Shown here: piece by piece, positions 26,851 to 36,064 of the stretch | How positions within the stretch are numbered: the stretch's first letter is position 1 | Layout of the letters: each line of letters starts with the position of its first letter | Assembly (NCBI GenBank): GCA_003152875.1 | Contig: PMBF01000034.1 | Coordinates: forward strand, 1-40,252 | DNA: 40,252 bases | From: Ignavibacteriota bacterium | GTDB taxonomy: Bacteria > Bacteroidota > Ignavibacteria > UBA10030 > UBA6906 | Reading direction: 5' to 3' | The notes under the pieces: generated by a model | Database searches by the model: none | The model's input: the letters and a program-made list of their open reading frames with translations, nothing else | What the model was told of the DNA's origin: nothing | Translations under genes and position numbers: made by a program

Positions 26851-28164
26851 TCATCCCCGCTTCACCTCATCAACGTCCTGCACGAAGAATGTTGCGCCTG
26901 CCGCCGCGAACATTGACAGGCCACCCAGCACGATCGCATTCATCGGATTCCCGCCAAGGAGGTGCTTCATCAATGCTCCCAGGATGCCGGCCGCCGCGAT
27001 CTGCGGGATCACGATGAAGAAATTGAAGATCCCCATGTAGACCCCCATCTTCTTCGGCGGGAGGGCGCCGGCAAGGATGGCGTAGGGCATGGACAGAATG
27101 CTCGCCCAGGCAATCCCGACACCGACCATGGAAAGAACGAGGAGTCCGGGATCCGAGATCAGCCACATCGAAGCGAGGCCGGCACCTCCGCAGACCAGGC
27201 TGACGATGTGCGCGGCTTTCCGGCTTGTCCTGGCCGCAAGCATGGGGATCAAGAATGCTGCTGCTGCCGCGAACCCGTTGTATACGGAAAAGAGGACCCC
27301 GACCCAGTCCGCCCCCTGATTGTACGCCGAGGTGGTGGGATCGGTGGTGTGGAAGTGATGGCTCGTCACGGCACCGGTCGTATAGATCCACATGCAGAAG
27401 AGTGCGAACCAGGAGAAGAACTGGACGACGGCCAGCTGTCCCATGGTTCTGGGCATCTCCCGGAGGCTGGCGAGGATCTCACGGGGGGCCGCCATGGGTC
27501 CCTTCCGGAGTGCCCGCTCCCGAGCGAACTCTTCCATATTCTCCGGAGGGTATTCCCTGGTGCGGAAGACCGTCCATCCCACCGCGCCCAGAAATGCAAC
27601 CGCCCCGGCGTAGAAGGAGTAGATAACCGAGGGAGGGATTTCACCCCTCGGGGCGGTATTTGGAACGCCGGCCCAGTTGGTCAGCATGTACGGAAAGGCG
27701 GAAGCCACAATGGCGCCGATCCCGATGAAGAAGCTCTGGACGGCGAATCCCGTCGTCCTCTGCTCCGCGGGAAGGAGGTCGGCGACCAGCGCACGGAAGG
27801 GCTCCATGGAGATGTTGATGGATGCGTCCATCACCCAGAGCATCATCGCCGCGAACCAGAGCACCGGCGAGTTCGGCATGACGAGGAGGGCAAGCGACGC
27901 CAGGATTGCTCCCGAAAGAAAGTACGGGCGCCGGCGGCCCAGCCGTCCCCAGGTCCGGTCGCTCATGTAGCCGATGATCGGCTGGACAATGAGGCCGGTG
28001 GCGGGAGCCGCGACCCAGAGGATCGGGATCTCGTCAAGGCGGGCGCCGAGGGTTTCGAATATGCGGCTGACGTTGGCGTTTTGCAGGGCAAACCCGAACT
28101 GGATTCCAAGAAAGCCGAAACTCATGTTCCAGATCTGCCAGAAGGAGAGGCGGGGCTTGATCAC
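26851..28164 (-). CDS. MFS sugar transporter, SLC45/GPH-like (second copy)
   Basis: A 12-helix transporter of about 437 residues. The loop 2-3 motif is GYMSDRTWGRLGRRRP, and the helix region SMPYAILAGALPPKKMGVYMGIFN is typical of SLC45-like sucrose/maltose carriers. The start was set at GTG 28164 because a strong GGGGAGGA lies 8 bases upstream and the codon follows the previous stop by 2 bases; an ATG at 28233 would overlap the neighbour by 66 bases. It is the last gene of the maltodextrin operon and a paralogue of the preceding MFS gene. The likely function is inner-membrane import of maltose or maltodextrin with a cation; the substrate is inferred from context. Confidence 0.88.
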   Translation of the reverse strand: MIKPRLSFWQIWNMSFGFLGIQFGFALQNANVSRIFETLGARLDEIPILWVAAPATGLIVQPIIGYMSDRTWGRLGRRRPYFLSGAILASLALLVMPNSPVLWFAAMMLWVMDASINISMEPFRALVADLLPAEQRTTGFAVQSFFIGIGAIVASAFPYMLTNWAGVPNTAPRGEIPPSVIYSFYAGAVAFLGAVGWTVFRTREYPPENMEEFARERALRKGPMAAPREILASLREMPRTMGQLAVVQFFSWFALFCMWIYTTGAVTSHHFHTTDPTTSAYNQGADWVGVLFSVYNGFAAAAAFLIPMLAARTSRKAAHIVSLVCGGAGLASMWLISDPGLLVLSMVGVGIAWASILSMPYAILAGALPPKKMGVYMGIFNFFIVIPQIAAAGILGALMKHLLGGNPMNAIVLGGLSMFAAAGATFFVQDVDEVKRG

Positions 28165-28166
28165 AG

Positions 28167-29444
28167 TCAGTGTCCTCCCCCTGCAACGGGCTGCGCCAGC
28201 CGCCCGGCGTGGGGTTCCCGCACGAGCAGCCATCCGGCAGCGGAGAGGGCGAGGGCGACCCCGCTGATCACGAAGATGATCGATTTGTCCTGGGCCTCAA
28301 GAATCACCTTGCCCAGCACGAGGCTGACAAAAAGCTGAGGCAGGACTACGGAAAGATTGAAGATCCCCATGAAGAATCCCATCCGGGACCGGTCCACCTT
28401 CTCCGTCATAATGGCAAAGGGAAGAGAGACGATGGAAGCCCAGCCGATGCCCAGGACTGCCATGAGCATATAGAGCGCCAGAGGAGTGGTCCCCGCGCTG
28501 ACAATGGCGAAGTAACCGGCGGACATGATGGCGACGGCGGCCATGTGCACCCTGACACGGCCGAACCTGAGGGCGAGGGGTTCGAGCACCGGCGCCGGAA
28601 GAAGAAAGCCTACCGTGTTGAGAATGGCGAACGAGATCGAGATCACCACGCCAGTTTCCCTGGGATCGGCGGAAAGATCCATTTTTGTCTGAATGAATGC
28701 GATGATGTAGACAAACATCGTCTGTACGCCGATCCACGAGAGCGCATGCGCCGCGTAGACCCGGAAGAGCTCGCCCCACGCCGTCTTCCCTTCTCCCTTC
28801 CCGCCGCCCCCTTCCTGCGGTCCGGCCTGGAGTTGACGCTCCTCCGTGACGAACAGGATCGGCACCACGGAGAAGGCAAACACGGCGATGACGCCGGCAT
28901 AGATAAGCACATCATTCCCTGCGAGGGCCCCGATCACGTAGGCGAGGACACCGAAGAATCCCGAGATGGTCTGCATCCACGTGTAGCCCTTCGTGCGTGC
29001 TTCGCCTTCGGGCGTCAGGTCGGCAATCACCGACCGAGTGGGATTGAAGCTGATGTTGATGGCGAGGTCGAGTGTAAGGGCGATGGCCGTCGCCACCACG
29101 AGGAGGTGGCCGGCGCCCAGGATCCCGTCGATGACGTCGATATTGGGAAGGGCAAGCAGCATCAGCGCGGCCAGAGTCCCGCCCAGGAGGATGAACGGGC
29201 GGCGGCGCCCTCCCCAGAACCAAACCCGGTCGCTGATGAACCCGATGATCACCTGGCCGACGATCCCGGCGAGGGGTCCGGCAGCCCAGACGATGCCGAC
29301 CTGGTGGATGTCCAGGTGGTAGCGCGTGGTGAGGAGCCAGCTCAGTGCGGAGATCTGGATCGACAGAGCGAACCCCATCGCCGTCGCCGGAAGGCTGACC
29401 AGCGCGTAGAAGCCGTTCGTAAGACGCCGCTGGAAATCACGCAT
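28167..29444 (-). CDS. MFS sugar transporter, SLC45/GPH-like (first copy)
   Basis: A 425-residue protein with 12 predicted helices, containing GFISDRVWFWGGRRRP and SLPFAIMTEKVDRSRMGFFMGIFN, closely matching the second copy. The start ATG 29444 has a consensus GGAGG 5 bases upstream. It lies 15 bases after the maltosyltransferase-like gene. A cytoplasmic loop with a Gly-rich patch (EGGGGKGEGK) joins the two halves. The role is probably uptake of alpha-glucosides released by the secreted amylase and the exported debranching enzyme. Confidence 0.88.
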   Translation of the reverse strand: MRDFQRRLTNGFYALVSLPATAMGFALSIQISALSWLLTTRYHLDIHQVGIVWAAGPLAGIVGQVIIGFISDRVWFWGGRRRPFILLGGTLAALMLLALPNIDVIDGILGAGHLLVVATAIALTLDLAINISFNPTRSVIADLTPEGEARTKGYTWMQTISGFFGVLAYVIGALAGNDVLIYAGVIAVFAFSVVPILFVTEERQLQAGPQEGGGGKGEGKTAWGELFRVYAAHALSWIGVQTMFVYIIAFIQTKMDLSADPRETGVVISISFAILNTVGFLLPAPVLEPLALRFGRVRVHMAAVAIMSAGYFAIVSAGTTPLALYMLMAVLGIGWASIVSLPFAIMTEKVDRSRMGFFMGIFNLSVVLPQLFVSLVLGKVILEAQDKSIIFVISGVALALSAAGWLLVREPHAGRLAQPVAGGGH

Positions 29445-29459
29445 GGAGACCTCCTGGCC

Positions 29460-31397
29460 TTAGTACTCGAAGATGAAACAGGCGCCGGGACCGAGACGCG
29501 CATGCAGGGTCCCGCTCGTGAGCTTCAGCCTCTTCCTGCTCAGCAGGTCGGTGACGCTCTTGCGCTGCGAACCCAGGGTGAGCGTGAATTCCGCCGGCGC
29601 GGCGCAATCACTGTTGCCGACGACGGCCAGGCGCTTCCCCAGGCCGCCTCCGAGGCGCGCATAGGCCAGAACGGCCTCATTGTCGGAGGCGAGGACATCG
29701 AATGTGGCGTGGTTGGCATTGGTGACCAGCTCCTGGTAGGCATTCCGGATTTTCACGACCGTGCCGACCAGGCGACTGAACTGGGTCTTCCGTGTCCAGT
29801 CGTAGGCGAATTCGCTGAACAGTGGAAGTGACTCGGACGGCATCCTCTGCTGCTCTTCGCCCGAGAAATCGAGCCCTGTGTTGATCGGATACACCTCGGC
29901 CAGCTCAAAGCCCGAATGCAGGAAGGGGATCGCAGGCAGGAACATGTCGGTCACCAGCGACCAGTGCGCATACGATAGCCCCCCTACCCGGGCGGCGGCC
30001 CGATGGGTGTTGTGGTTCTCCGGTGTCGCGAAGAAAGGGATGGGCAGGGTTTCGTGCTTGAGGCGCCAGAGGAACTCCCGTACATACTGCCGCACGTGCT
30101 GTATGTGCCACAGGTAGCCGAAGACGGCGTTGTATCCTTCTTCCCTGCTCTTGCCCGTGATGGCGAAGTTCTCATCCCAGAAGGCAAAGTCGGGGTCGAC
30201 TTCCCGCGCCGTACGCACCATCTCCGACTTCAGGTCCTTGGGCATCGCATGACCCATGTCGATCATGACACCATCGATGCCGAATTCCCTCTGATAGTAG
30301 GGAACGATGCCGATGATGCGCTCCCAGAGCGGACGGTTGATGAATTCCTGCCGTGCAAGGCGCGCGTCGTACATGCGGATGGTGTTGTAGCCGATATAAT
30401 TAAAGCCCGGATGCGTGTACATCCGCAGATAGGTCACATCGTTCCACGGGGGCTGGTTGTCGTCCGGCGGCCAGTCTGCAAACGCCCCGGGGATTTTCAC
30501 CCGGCATCCGTTGGCAAGCGTTCCGACGTACCTGCCTCCCTCTTTTTTGACCTGCACAGGGGGATCGGTGAAGAAATCACGGTACTGCTGGTGCGGCTGG
30601 GGCAGGTCGTCGAAGCGGCCGCTGTTGACCGCATCGTGAATGCGCCTGAGCTCGTCCGGAGTAAACACGGGAGAGCCATACGCCCCCTCACCCGTGTCAC
30701 CGGGTTTTCTGGCCGGGATTTCTTCCCTGATCCAGTAGAACCATTCCGGGTGTTCGCGGACCCAGTCTCCGTCCTTGGCCGCCGTGCGGAATACGAATTC
30801 CACGACGACACGGAAGCCCATCGCGTGCGCTGCTTCCACAAACGCCCGGAACTCCGTGACCGCGTCGAGACCCAGCGCGGGCTCGGCGAGGTTTTCGTCC
30901 AGCGCATACGGATCCCTGATCGCGTACGGGGAGCCGAGAGACCCCTTGTTCCCGTCGTGGCCGATCGACGTGACAGGCAGCAGGTGGATCACCGTCGCCC
31001 CCAGGCGCTTGATGTACGGGAGCATCGCCAGGGCTTTCAGGAATGTTCCCGTCTCCCGGAATCCCTGCGCATTGACCGGCAGATCGAGTGTCCCGTTGGC
31101 GTTGTGATCGAACGCCGTTGTGGTCCGGATGAACATGTTGTAGATCACGGCGTCCCTGGACCACTCCCCTCCAGAGGGCTTTGTGCGGCGGGGGGTCTTC
31201 GCCCGCTTGCATTTGCGGACCGCGCCAAGATAGAATTCGAACGGGTTAACATTGACCGCCCGCGGGGTTCCTTTCCCTGAGCCCCAGAGCGAGGGGACCA
31301 TGTAGCGGACGTGTTTCTTTCGCCGGGATGCTTTCGCTTTGGCCGCAAGCGCCTTCTCGAGGATATCGAGGGCGCGAACTTGTAGAGGTTTTGTCAT
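29460..31397 (-). CDS. GH13-like maltosyltransferase-type protein with altered catalytic residues
   Basis: A 645-residue cytoplasmic protein with no signal peptide, related to the maltosyltransferase of Thermotoga and to GlgE-like GH13 enzymes. Landmarks are VVVEFVFRTAAKDGDWVREHPEWFYW, PLWERIIGIVPYYQREFGIDG, and a C-terminal beta domain. The nucleophile Asp (residue 380, in MIDMGH) and acid Glu (409, in DENF) are kept. The Arg two residues before the nucleophile, near-invariant in GH13 (RxD), is Met378, and the stabilising Asp of NHD is Asn (NHNTHR, residue 463). It may have reduced or changed chemistry, or be a binding protein. The start ATG 31397 has GAGGG nearby; an upstream start at 31433 overlaps little and is less likely. 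Middle gene of the maltodextrin operon. Confidence 0.8.
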   Translation of the reverse strand: MTKPLQVRALDILEKALAAKAKASRRKKHVRYMVPSLWGSGKGTPRAVNVNPFEFYLGAVRKCKRAKTPRRTKPSGGEWSRDAVIYNMFIRTTTAFDHNANGTLDLPVNAQGFRETGTFLKALAMLPYIKRLGATVIHLLPVTSIGHDGNKGSLGSPYAIRDPYALDENLAEPALGLDAVTEFRAFVEAAHAMGFRVVVEFVFRTAAKDGDWVREHPEWFYWIREEIPARKPGDTGEGAYGSPVFTPDELRRIHDAVNSGRFDDLPQPHQQYRDFFTDPPVQVKKEGGRYVGTLANGCRVKIPGAFADWPPDDNQPPWNDVTYLRMYTHPGFNYIGYNTIRMYDARLARQEFINRPLWERIIGIVPYYQREFGIDGVMIDMGHAMPKDLKSEMVRTAREVDPDFAFWDENFAITGKSREEGYNAVFGYLWHIQHVRQYVREFLWRLKHETLPIPFFATPENHNTHRAAARVGGLSYAHWSLVTDMFLPAIPFLHSGFELAEVYPINTGLDFSGEEQQRMPSESLPLFSEFAYDWTRKTQFSRLVGTVVKIRNAYQELVTNANHATFDVLASDNEAVLAYARLGGGLGKRLAVVGNSDCAAPAEFTLTLGSQRKSVTDLLSRKRLKLTSGTLHARLGPGACFIFEY

Positions 31398-31449
31398 GGT
31401 TCCCTCACTTGTCAAGTCTTGCCACTCCCCCATGGGGTGGGCTTTATGC

Positions 31450-34400
31450 TCAACGGATCAATATCATTTTTCTCACGGCTGTCAGGCCGCCCGGCCGGCC
31501 GGTCCCGCCCGGACCGGAAGTAATGCCTGATGTCCTGGCGTCGAGCGGGAGTGTGGAAAGGCGGCACAGGTAGACGCCGGAGGCAAGCCTCGTTCCGTCG
31601 AAGGTTACCGTGTTCCTCCCTGCCGGGTAGACGCCGTCCACGAGAACCGCCACTTCGCGTCCCAGGATGTCGTACACCGCGAGCCGGACTCTTCCTGTTT
31701 CCGGGAGCTCGAAGCCGAGAACCGTGTTCGGATTGAACGGGTTGGGATAGTTCTGGTCGAGAGCGAACACTCCGGGAATGCCGCGCGACTCGGGCACCGC
31801 CACAAGCGGATTGTCGATTTTCAGCGAATCCATGGTGATCGAGGCGGTGTAGACCGCCGTCCCGTACGCCGCCAGATTCACCGGGAAGGCTGCCAGCGAA
31901 GCAGTATTCACCGTGAGACGCGTGTTTGCATACACGTCGTTCAGAAACAGGGAGGCAGGCGGCGTCCCGGTGAACCGCAGGCCGGCGCCGGCAAGGTTGA
32001 GCGTTGCGGACACCTGTCCTCCACTGACGTTGACGACCGTCAGACCGTTCTGGTCCGCGTAGGGACGGAGGAACGCGTAGAGGTTGCCGTCGCTCGACGC
32101 GACCCTGACGAAATCCGAGGAGTCCGAGGCGTTCACTGCCCCGTCCCCGTTTGTGTCGCGCTTGTGCTGCGAGAAGGCGGGGAAGGTCGCGCGGATCCAG
32201 GCGAGCTTCTGGTAGTGAGGCGTGAGGAGCGTCTTTCCCGGGTAGTTCCAGTTGATGAGGCTCCTGACGCGCGCATCCTTCGAACCGTTGATACCATATC
32301 CCCATCCCACTTCCTGACCATTCCAGAGCATGGGGATACCGGGAGCCGTGAAAATCACGCTGGCCACGGGCATGGTGCGCTGGAAGGTCGTGGCTGCATC
32401 GAGAGCGAAGGATCCGGAGTAGAAATACGTTATGCGGTCCTCGTCCTGTGATTCCATGAACCTCATGTAGAGCGCATCGGGACCCGGATAGAACCCGCTG
32501 TTGTCGATCTCCGTGTGGAGAGAGTTGACCGCGCCGGGCGTGAAGCCGAAGCCGCGAATCTGATTGAAATACAGCTTGAAATCGTACGCCGCGTCGAGGC
32601 CGCCTGGGGTGCCGCCCGTGTAGTCCGCGTAGATAGATTCCGTCCCACCGCCCGTCCCATCGTCTTCCCCCAGAAGGAGGATGTCCGGCTTGATGTGCTT
32701 GAGCGCCTGGCGCACCGGCCTTCCCATGAAGGCCTCGCCGTAACGCCGGTGCGGGCCCCAGTAGACGTCGAAGCGGTAGCCGTCCAGGCCGGTCTCCCTG
32801 ATCCAGTACTTGTACGCGTTTATCATCTCGGCGCGCATGTCGGGATCGGTCCAGTTCAGGTCGAGCAGCTGGCTGCTGAAGCCGCTGTAGTAGGCGAAGC
32901 CGTCCGCGTCGAGGCTCTGCCCGAGACCGTTATCGTTGTGCGGAATGATCGTGTGCTCGTACCAGCTCCAGTACCGGGAGTCCTGATGGAACTGATGGGC
33001 ATCCACGGACCACGGATGCACCCAGCTCGAGTGGTTTGGGGTGACGTCCAGAATGACCTTGAGCCCGAGCAGATGCGCCTTGGCGATGAACGCCTTGAAA
33101 TCCTGGTTCGTCCCGTATTCGGGGGCCACCGTGTAAAAGTCGACGATATTGTAGCCGGGTCCGCTCCCGTTGTTGATGCGGGCGGCGTTCGTCATCACGG
33201 GCATCATCCAGACGATGGAGAATCCCATATCGTGGATATACTGCAGCTTGTCGGCCGCGCCGTTGATCGTTCCTGCGGCCGAAGCCGCGAGCGGGAAGAG
33301 GAAGTAGATGCGCCCCTCCTTCGCCCAGCCGGGATTGCTGGCATAGCCCGGGACGATCACGCTCCTGTCGGGGCGCAGGGTGAAGTAGTTCCGCGTGGTG
33401 TCGGCGTTGCCGTCAGGGTCGCGGGCCACCAGACCCAGGTAATATTCACCGGCTTTCGACGGTTTGGGGACAGTCAGGGTCCGGGCCGAGGCCCCGTCGA
33501 CACCGGCAAGCGGAGCCGGGTTTGCGTGATCCGCCGACCAGGAAGACGTGAGGAGGGCGCTCTGCCCGGAATCAGGATCCGTGCTCCCTCCGGCCGAAAC
33601 GATGATCGAGGATCCGATGTCGGTGAAGCTGATCTCGGCGTCGGGAGCGTGGTTGACGAAGAGCGTGAAGGTCACTGAATCCGAGGCCGCCGTGGCTCCC
33701 GCGGAATCCGCAAGTGCCCGAAACGTATTCCGTCCTTCCAGAAGCGTGTCAGTGACGCTGAAGGCACCCGAAGTGACCGGGGCAATAATCGTGTCCCGAT
33801 TGTTCCTCACGAGGCTCACCCGGTGCACGGACGTGTCCACGACGATACCCCGGACCGTCCTGAGGGGGTTCCTTGTGGCGTACCCTCCGTGTGTCGTAAT
33901 CGTGACGAACGTGGTCTGAAGGCTGGTGAAGCTCACCGTGTCCGCGTTTGTGCCTGACCCCGTGGAGCGCGCGGAGAGTATGACGCTGTGCGTGCCGTTG
34001 GGCAGAGGCGGCGGGGCCCATGCAAGCAGAGAGGTTGCGGAATCGTAGGCGGATCCGGGCACGGGATAGCCGGTCCCGTCAATGGTGACCAGAAGTGCGG
34101 AGGTGTCCACCGAGGCGCCCACTTTCGGAAAGAGGAAGGCGCTGATGACGGGGCTCGGCGCGGTGATGGCAGGCCCGTTCGGCCGGAGCTGATAGATCGT
34201 AGGGTCCTTGATGTAGATGAATGAATCGCCGTTATCGCCCTGGTTCACATGATGGTCGAGCGGGTCGCCGGGCCACTGGCCCGCGCCCGTATAGTAGAAT
34301 TTGAACTGCCACGCGCCCGGCACTCCCACAGAGGGAGGATTCGGGTTTCCACCCACGGGGAGCCTTGCGCGGTAGGTCCACAGGCCGCCTGGCGCAGACG

Positions 34401-34563
34401 TCATCTGCCATGCCTGGTTGTTCCAATTGTTGAACTCACCGACCAGCCAGGCCTGCGAGATGGCCGGATTTGTGTAGCGGAAGGTGACATCGACGCTGTC
34501 CTGCGCTGCTGCAAGGAATGCCGTACACTGAAGCAGAAGCAGAAATCCACAACGATGGATCAT
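31450..34563 (-). CDS. Secreted GH13 alpha-amylase with CBM48-like, Ig-like and T9SS sorting domains
   Basis: A 1037-residue extracellular enzyme. The signal peptide is RCGFLLLLQCTAFLAAAQ. Residues about 22-130 are a starch-binding/E-set domain (AWLVGEFNNWNN); beta-rich Ig-like domains follow to about 425. The GH13 barrel has all motifs: DVTPNHS near 505, GYRFDVYW near 598, LLLGEDDG near 631 and ESQDEDRI near 703, with WNGQEVGWG after it. The last about 100 residues are a type IX secretion C-terminal domain (DQNYPNPFNPNTVLGFELPE, then VRLAVYDILGREVAVLVDG). The start ATG 34563 follows AGGAG by 7 bases and overlaps the upstream GH13 stop (ATGA). It likely attacks starch or glycogen at the cell surface. 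Confidence 0.93.
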   Translation of the reverse strand: MIHRCGFLLLLQCTAFLAAAQDSVDVTFRYTNPAISQAWLVGEFNNWNNQAWQMTSAPGGLWTYRARLPVGGNPNPPSVGVPGAWQFKFYYTGAGQWPGDPLDHHVNQGDNGDSFIYIKDPTIYQLRPNGPAITAPSPVISAFLFPKVGASVDTSALLVTIDGTGYPVPGSAYDSATSLLAWAPPPLPNGTHSVILSARSTGSGTNADTVSFTSLQTTFVTITTHGGYATRNPLRTVRGIVVDTSVHRVSLVRNNRDTIIAPVTSGAFSVTDTLLEGRNTFRALADSAGATAASDSVTFTLFVNHAPDAEISFTDIGSSIIVSAGGSTDPDSGQSALLTSSWSADHANPAPLAGVDGASARTLTVPKPSKAGEYYLGLVARDPDGNADTTRNYFTLRPDRSVIVPGYASNPGWAKEGRIYFLFPLAASAAGTINGAADKLQYIHDMGFSIVWMMPVMTNAARINNGSGPGYNIVDFYTVAPEYGTNQDFKAFIAKAHLLGLKVILDVTPNHSSWVHPWSVDAHQFHQDSRYWSWYEHTIIPHNDNGLGQSLDADGFAYYSGFSSQLLDLNWTDPDMRAEMINAYKYWIRETGLDGYRFDVYWGPHRRYGEAFMGRPVRQALKHIKPDILLLGEDDGTGGGTESIYADYTGGTPGGLDAAYDFKLYFNQIRGFGFTPGAVNSLHTEIDNSGFYPGPDALYMRFMESQDEDRITYFYSGSFALDAATTFQRTMPVASVIFTAPGIPMLWNGQEVGWGYGINGSKDARVRSLINWNYPGKTLLTPHYQKLAWIRATFPAFSQHKRDTNGDGAVNASDSSDFVRVASSDGNLYAFLRPYADQNGLTVVNVSGGQVSATLNLAGAGLRFTGTPPASLFLNDVYANTRLTVNTASLAAFPVNLAAYGTAVYTASITMDSLKIDNPLVAVPESRGIPGVFALDQNYPNPFNPNTVLGFELPETGRVRLAVYDILGREVAVLVDGVYPAGRNTVTFDGTRLASGVYLCRLSTLPLDARTSGITSGPGGTGRPGGLTAVRKMILIR

Positions 34564-36023
34564 AACGATCTCCTGCCGATGAACACCCGTCCCTCGTATG
34601 GAGCGATGGAGCACGGCGTCATTAATGAAACGCAATCGGCATTGTCTCCGTGTGGTGTTGCGGCGGCCGGAAGCGGCCACACCTGCTGCCAGGCCCCGGA
34701 AGCCGGGGCAGTGCAGCTCAGATCCACGCGGGCGGTCCGGCCGCCGGTGTGAAGGACCACGAGCGCCACGTGCTCGCTGTCGGTCCGCCGGTAGACATAG
34801 ACGCCTGTGCGATCGTTGCAGAGTACGGACTCGAAGTCCCCCCGCCGCAGAACCTCATGATCGCGGCGGAGGTGAATGACGTCGCGGAAGAATCCCAGAA
34901 GGTCCGTGTCCTGCCGGCCGCGATCCCACACCATCGGCATGCGGCATCCGGGGTCTTTGGCGCCCTGCATCCCGACCTCGTCGCCGTAGTAGACCATGGG
35001 GGCCCCGGGATACGTCATCAGGAAGAGTGTGGCCAGGCGGAGGGCGCGAGTGTCGCCGGCGCAGGCGGTAAGGAAGCGCTCCGTGTCGTGACTCCCGAGG
35101 AGATTGAGGAGGCCATAGATGGAGCCGTGAGGATACCTTGCCCTCTGCCGGGCAAGAACCTGATCGAACCCTGAAGCCTTGAGCGTCCGCTTCGCGAAGA
35201 ATTTGAGGCACGCATCCCTGACCGGGTAGTTCATGACACCGTCGAACAGGTCTCCCTGCAGCCAATCCGCGGCATCGTCCCAGATCTCTCCAACAATATA
35301 GGCATCAGGCCGGAGGCGCTTCACGATATGCCGCCACCCGGTCCAGAATTCCTGCGGAACTTCGTTCGGAACATCCAGCCGCCATCCGTCGATGCCGAAT
35401 TGCATCCATCGCCGCGTAACATCGTAGAGGTAGTCACGCACTTCCGGGTTGGACGTGTTCAACTTCGGCAATGCACCGAGCCCCCACCAGCACTCATAGT
35501 TTGGATTCGATGGAGGGTCGACCGGGAAATCATGGATAAAATACCAGTTCCGGAAAGGGGACTCCTCCCCTCTCGAGCAGACATCCTTGAAAGCGAAGAA
35601 CTCTGTCCCGGTGTGATTGAAGACGGCATCGAGGATGATGCGGATGCCGCGGGCATGGGCGTTCTTGACCAGCAAGGCGAGATCCCCCTCGCCGCCGAGG
35701 GAGGGATCAATCGACCGATAGTCGGCGGTGTCATATTTGTGGCCGCTGGGCGCCGCAAAGACCGGAGTAAAATAGAGAGCGGTAATGCCGAGGGCCTGGA
35801 GGTAATCGAGCCTGCGGAGAATTCCCTTGAGGTTTCCGCCACACCGGGTCACGGAGGAGGGGGCGCGTTTTACCCGCTCCGGGGTGGAAAGGGGCGATTC
35901 ATCATCCCCCGAGCAGAACCTATCCGGCATCACCTGATAAAAAACAGCATCGCAAACCCAGTGGGGGAGACTTGCAGATGGAGCGAAGTGATTCTGTCCT
36001 GCAACGGAAGCCGATCTGTGCAT
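34560..36023 (-). CDS. Cytoplasmic GH13 cyclomaltodextrinase/neopullulanase-like enzyme
   Basis: About 487 residues. The barrel motifs are complete: DAVFNHTG, GWRLDVPNE, GEIWDD and LLGSHDTER. Other family features are VFYQVMPDRFCSGD and APMVYYGDEVGMQG. It resembles neopullulanase/cyclomaltodextrinase enzymes but lacks their N-terminal dimerisation domain. There is no signal peptide, so it would cleave imported maltodextrins. An in-frame ATG at 36065 and TTG at 36068 exist, but they coincide with the predicted operator and transcription start, so ATG 36023 is preferred; it has no clear ribosome-binding site. First gene of the operon. Confidence 0.9.
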   Translation of the reverse strand: MHRSASVAGQNHFAPSASLPHWVCDAVFYQVMPDRFCSGDDESPLSTPERVKRAPSSVTRCGGNLKGILRRLDYLQALGITALYFTPVFAAPSGHKYDTADYRSIDPSLGGEGDLALLVKNAHARGIRIILDAVFNHTGTEFFAFKDVCSRGEESPFRNWYFIHDFPVDPPSNPNYECWWGLGALPKLNTSNPEVRDYLYDVTRRWMQFGIDGWRLDVPNEVPQEFWTGWRHIVKRLRPDAYIVGEIWDDAADWLQGDLFDGVMNYPVRDACLKFFAKRTLKASGFDQVLARQRARYPHGSIYGLLNLLGSHDTERFLTACAGDTRALRLATLFLMTYPGAPMVYYGDEVGMQGAKDPGCRMPMVWDRGRQDTDLLGFFRDVIHLRRDHEVLRRGDFESVLCNDRTGVYVYRRTDSEHVALVVLHTGGRTARVDLSCTAPASGAWQQVWPLPAAATPHGDNADCVSLMTPCSIAPYEGRVFIGRRSL

Positions 36024-36050
36024 GGGATGTGGGATGGATTTCGCTTCATT

Positions 36051-36064
36051 TGGAAGCGCTTCCA
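36051..36064. promoter_or_regulatory. LacI-family-type operator palindrome
   Basis: TGGAAGCGCTTCCA is a perfect 14-bp palindrome with a central CG, the layout of LacI/GalR-family operators (MalR, CcpA cre). It lies at about -4 to +10 of the predicted transcription start of the maltodextrin operon, a classic repressor position. No LacI-family regulator gene is in the window. Confidence 0.7.

Noticed and set aside
26962-28338. Plus-strand open frame of 458 codons
   Set aside because: It lies opposite the second MFS gene; the translation is an unstructured His/Asp/Arg-rich sequence.
28170-29831. Plus-strand open frame of 553 codons
   Set aside because: It is antisense to the MFS gene and the end of the GH13-like gene, has a repetitive charged composition, and shows no recognisable domain.
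31398-31449. CCCCATGGGG palindrome between the amylase and the next gene as a possible terminator
   Set aside because: Only four or five strong pairs, no U-run, and the downstream gene has its own ribosome-binding site and belongs to the same apparent operon.
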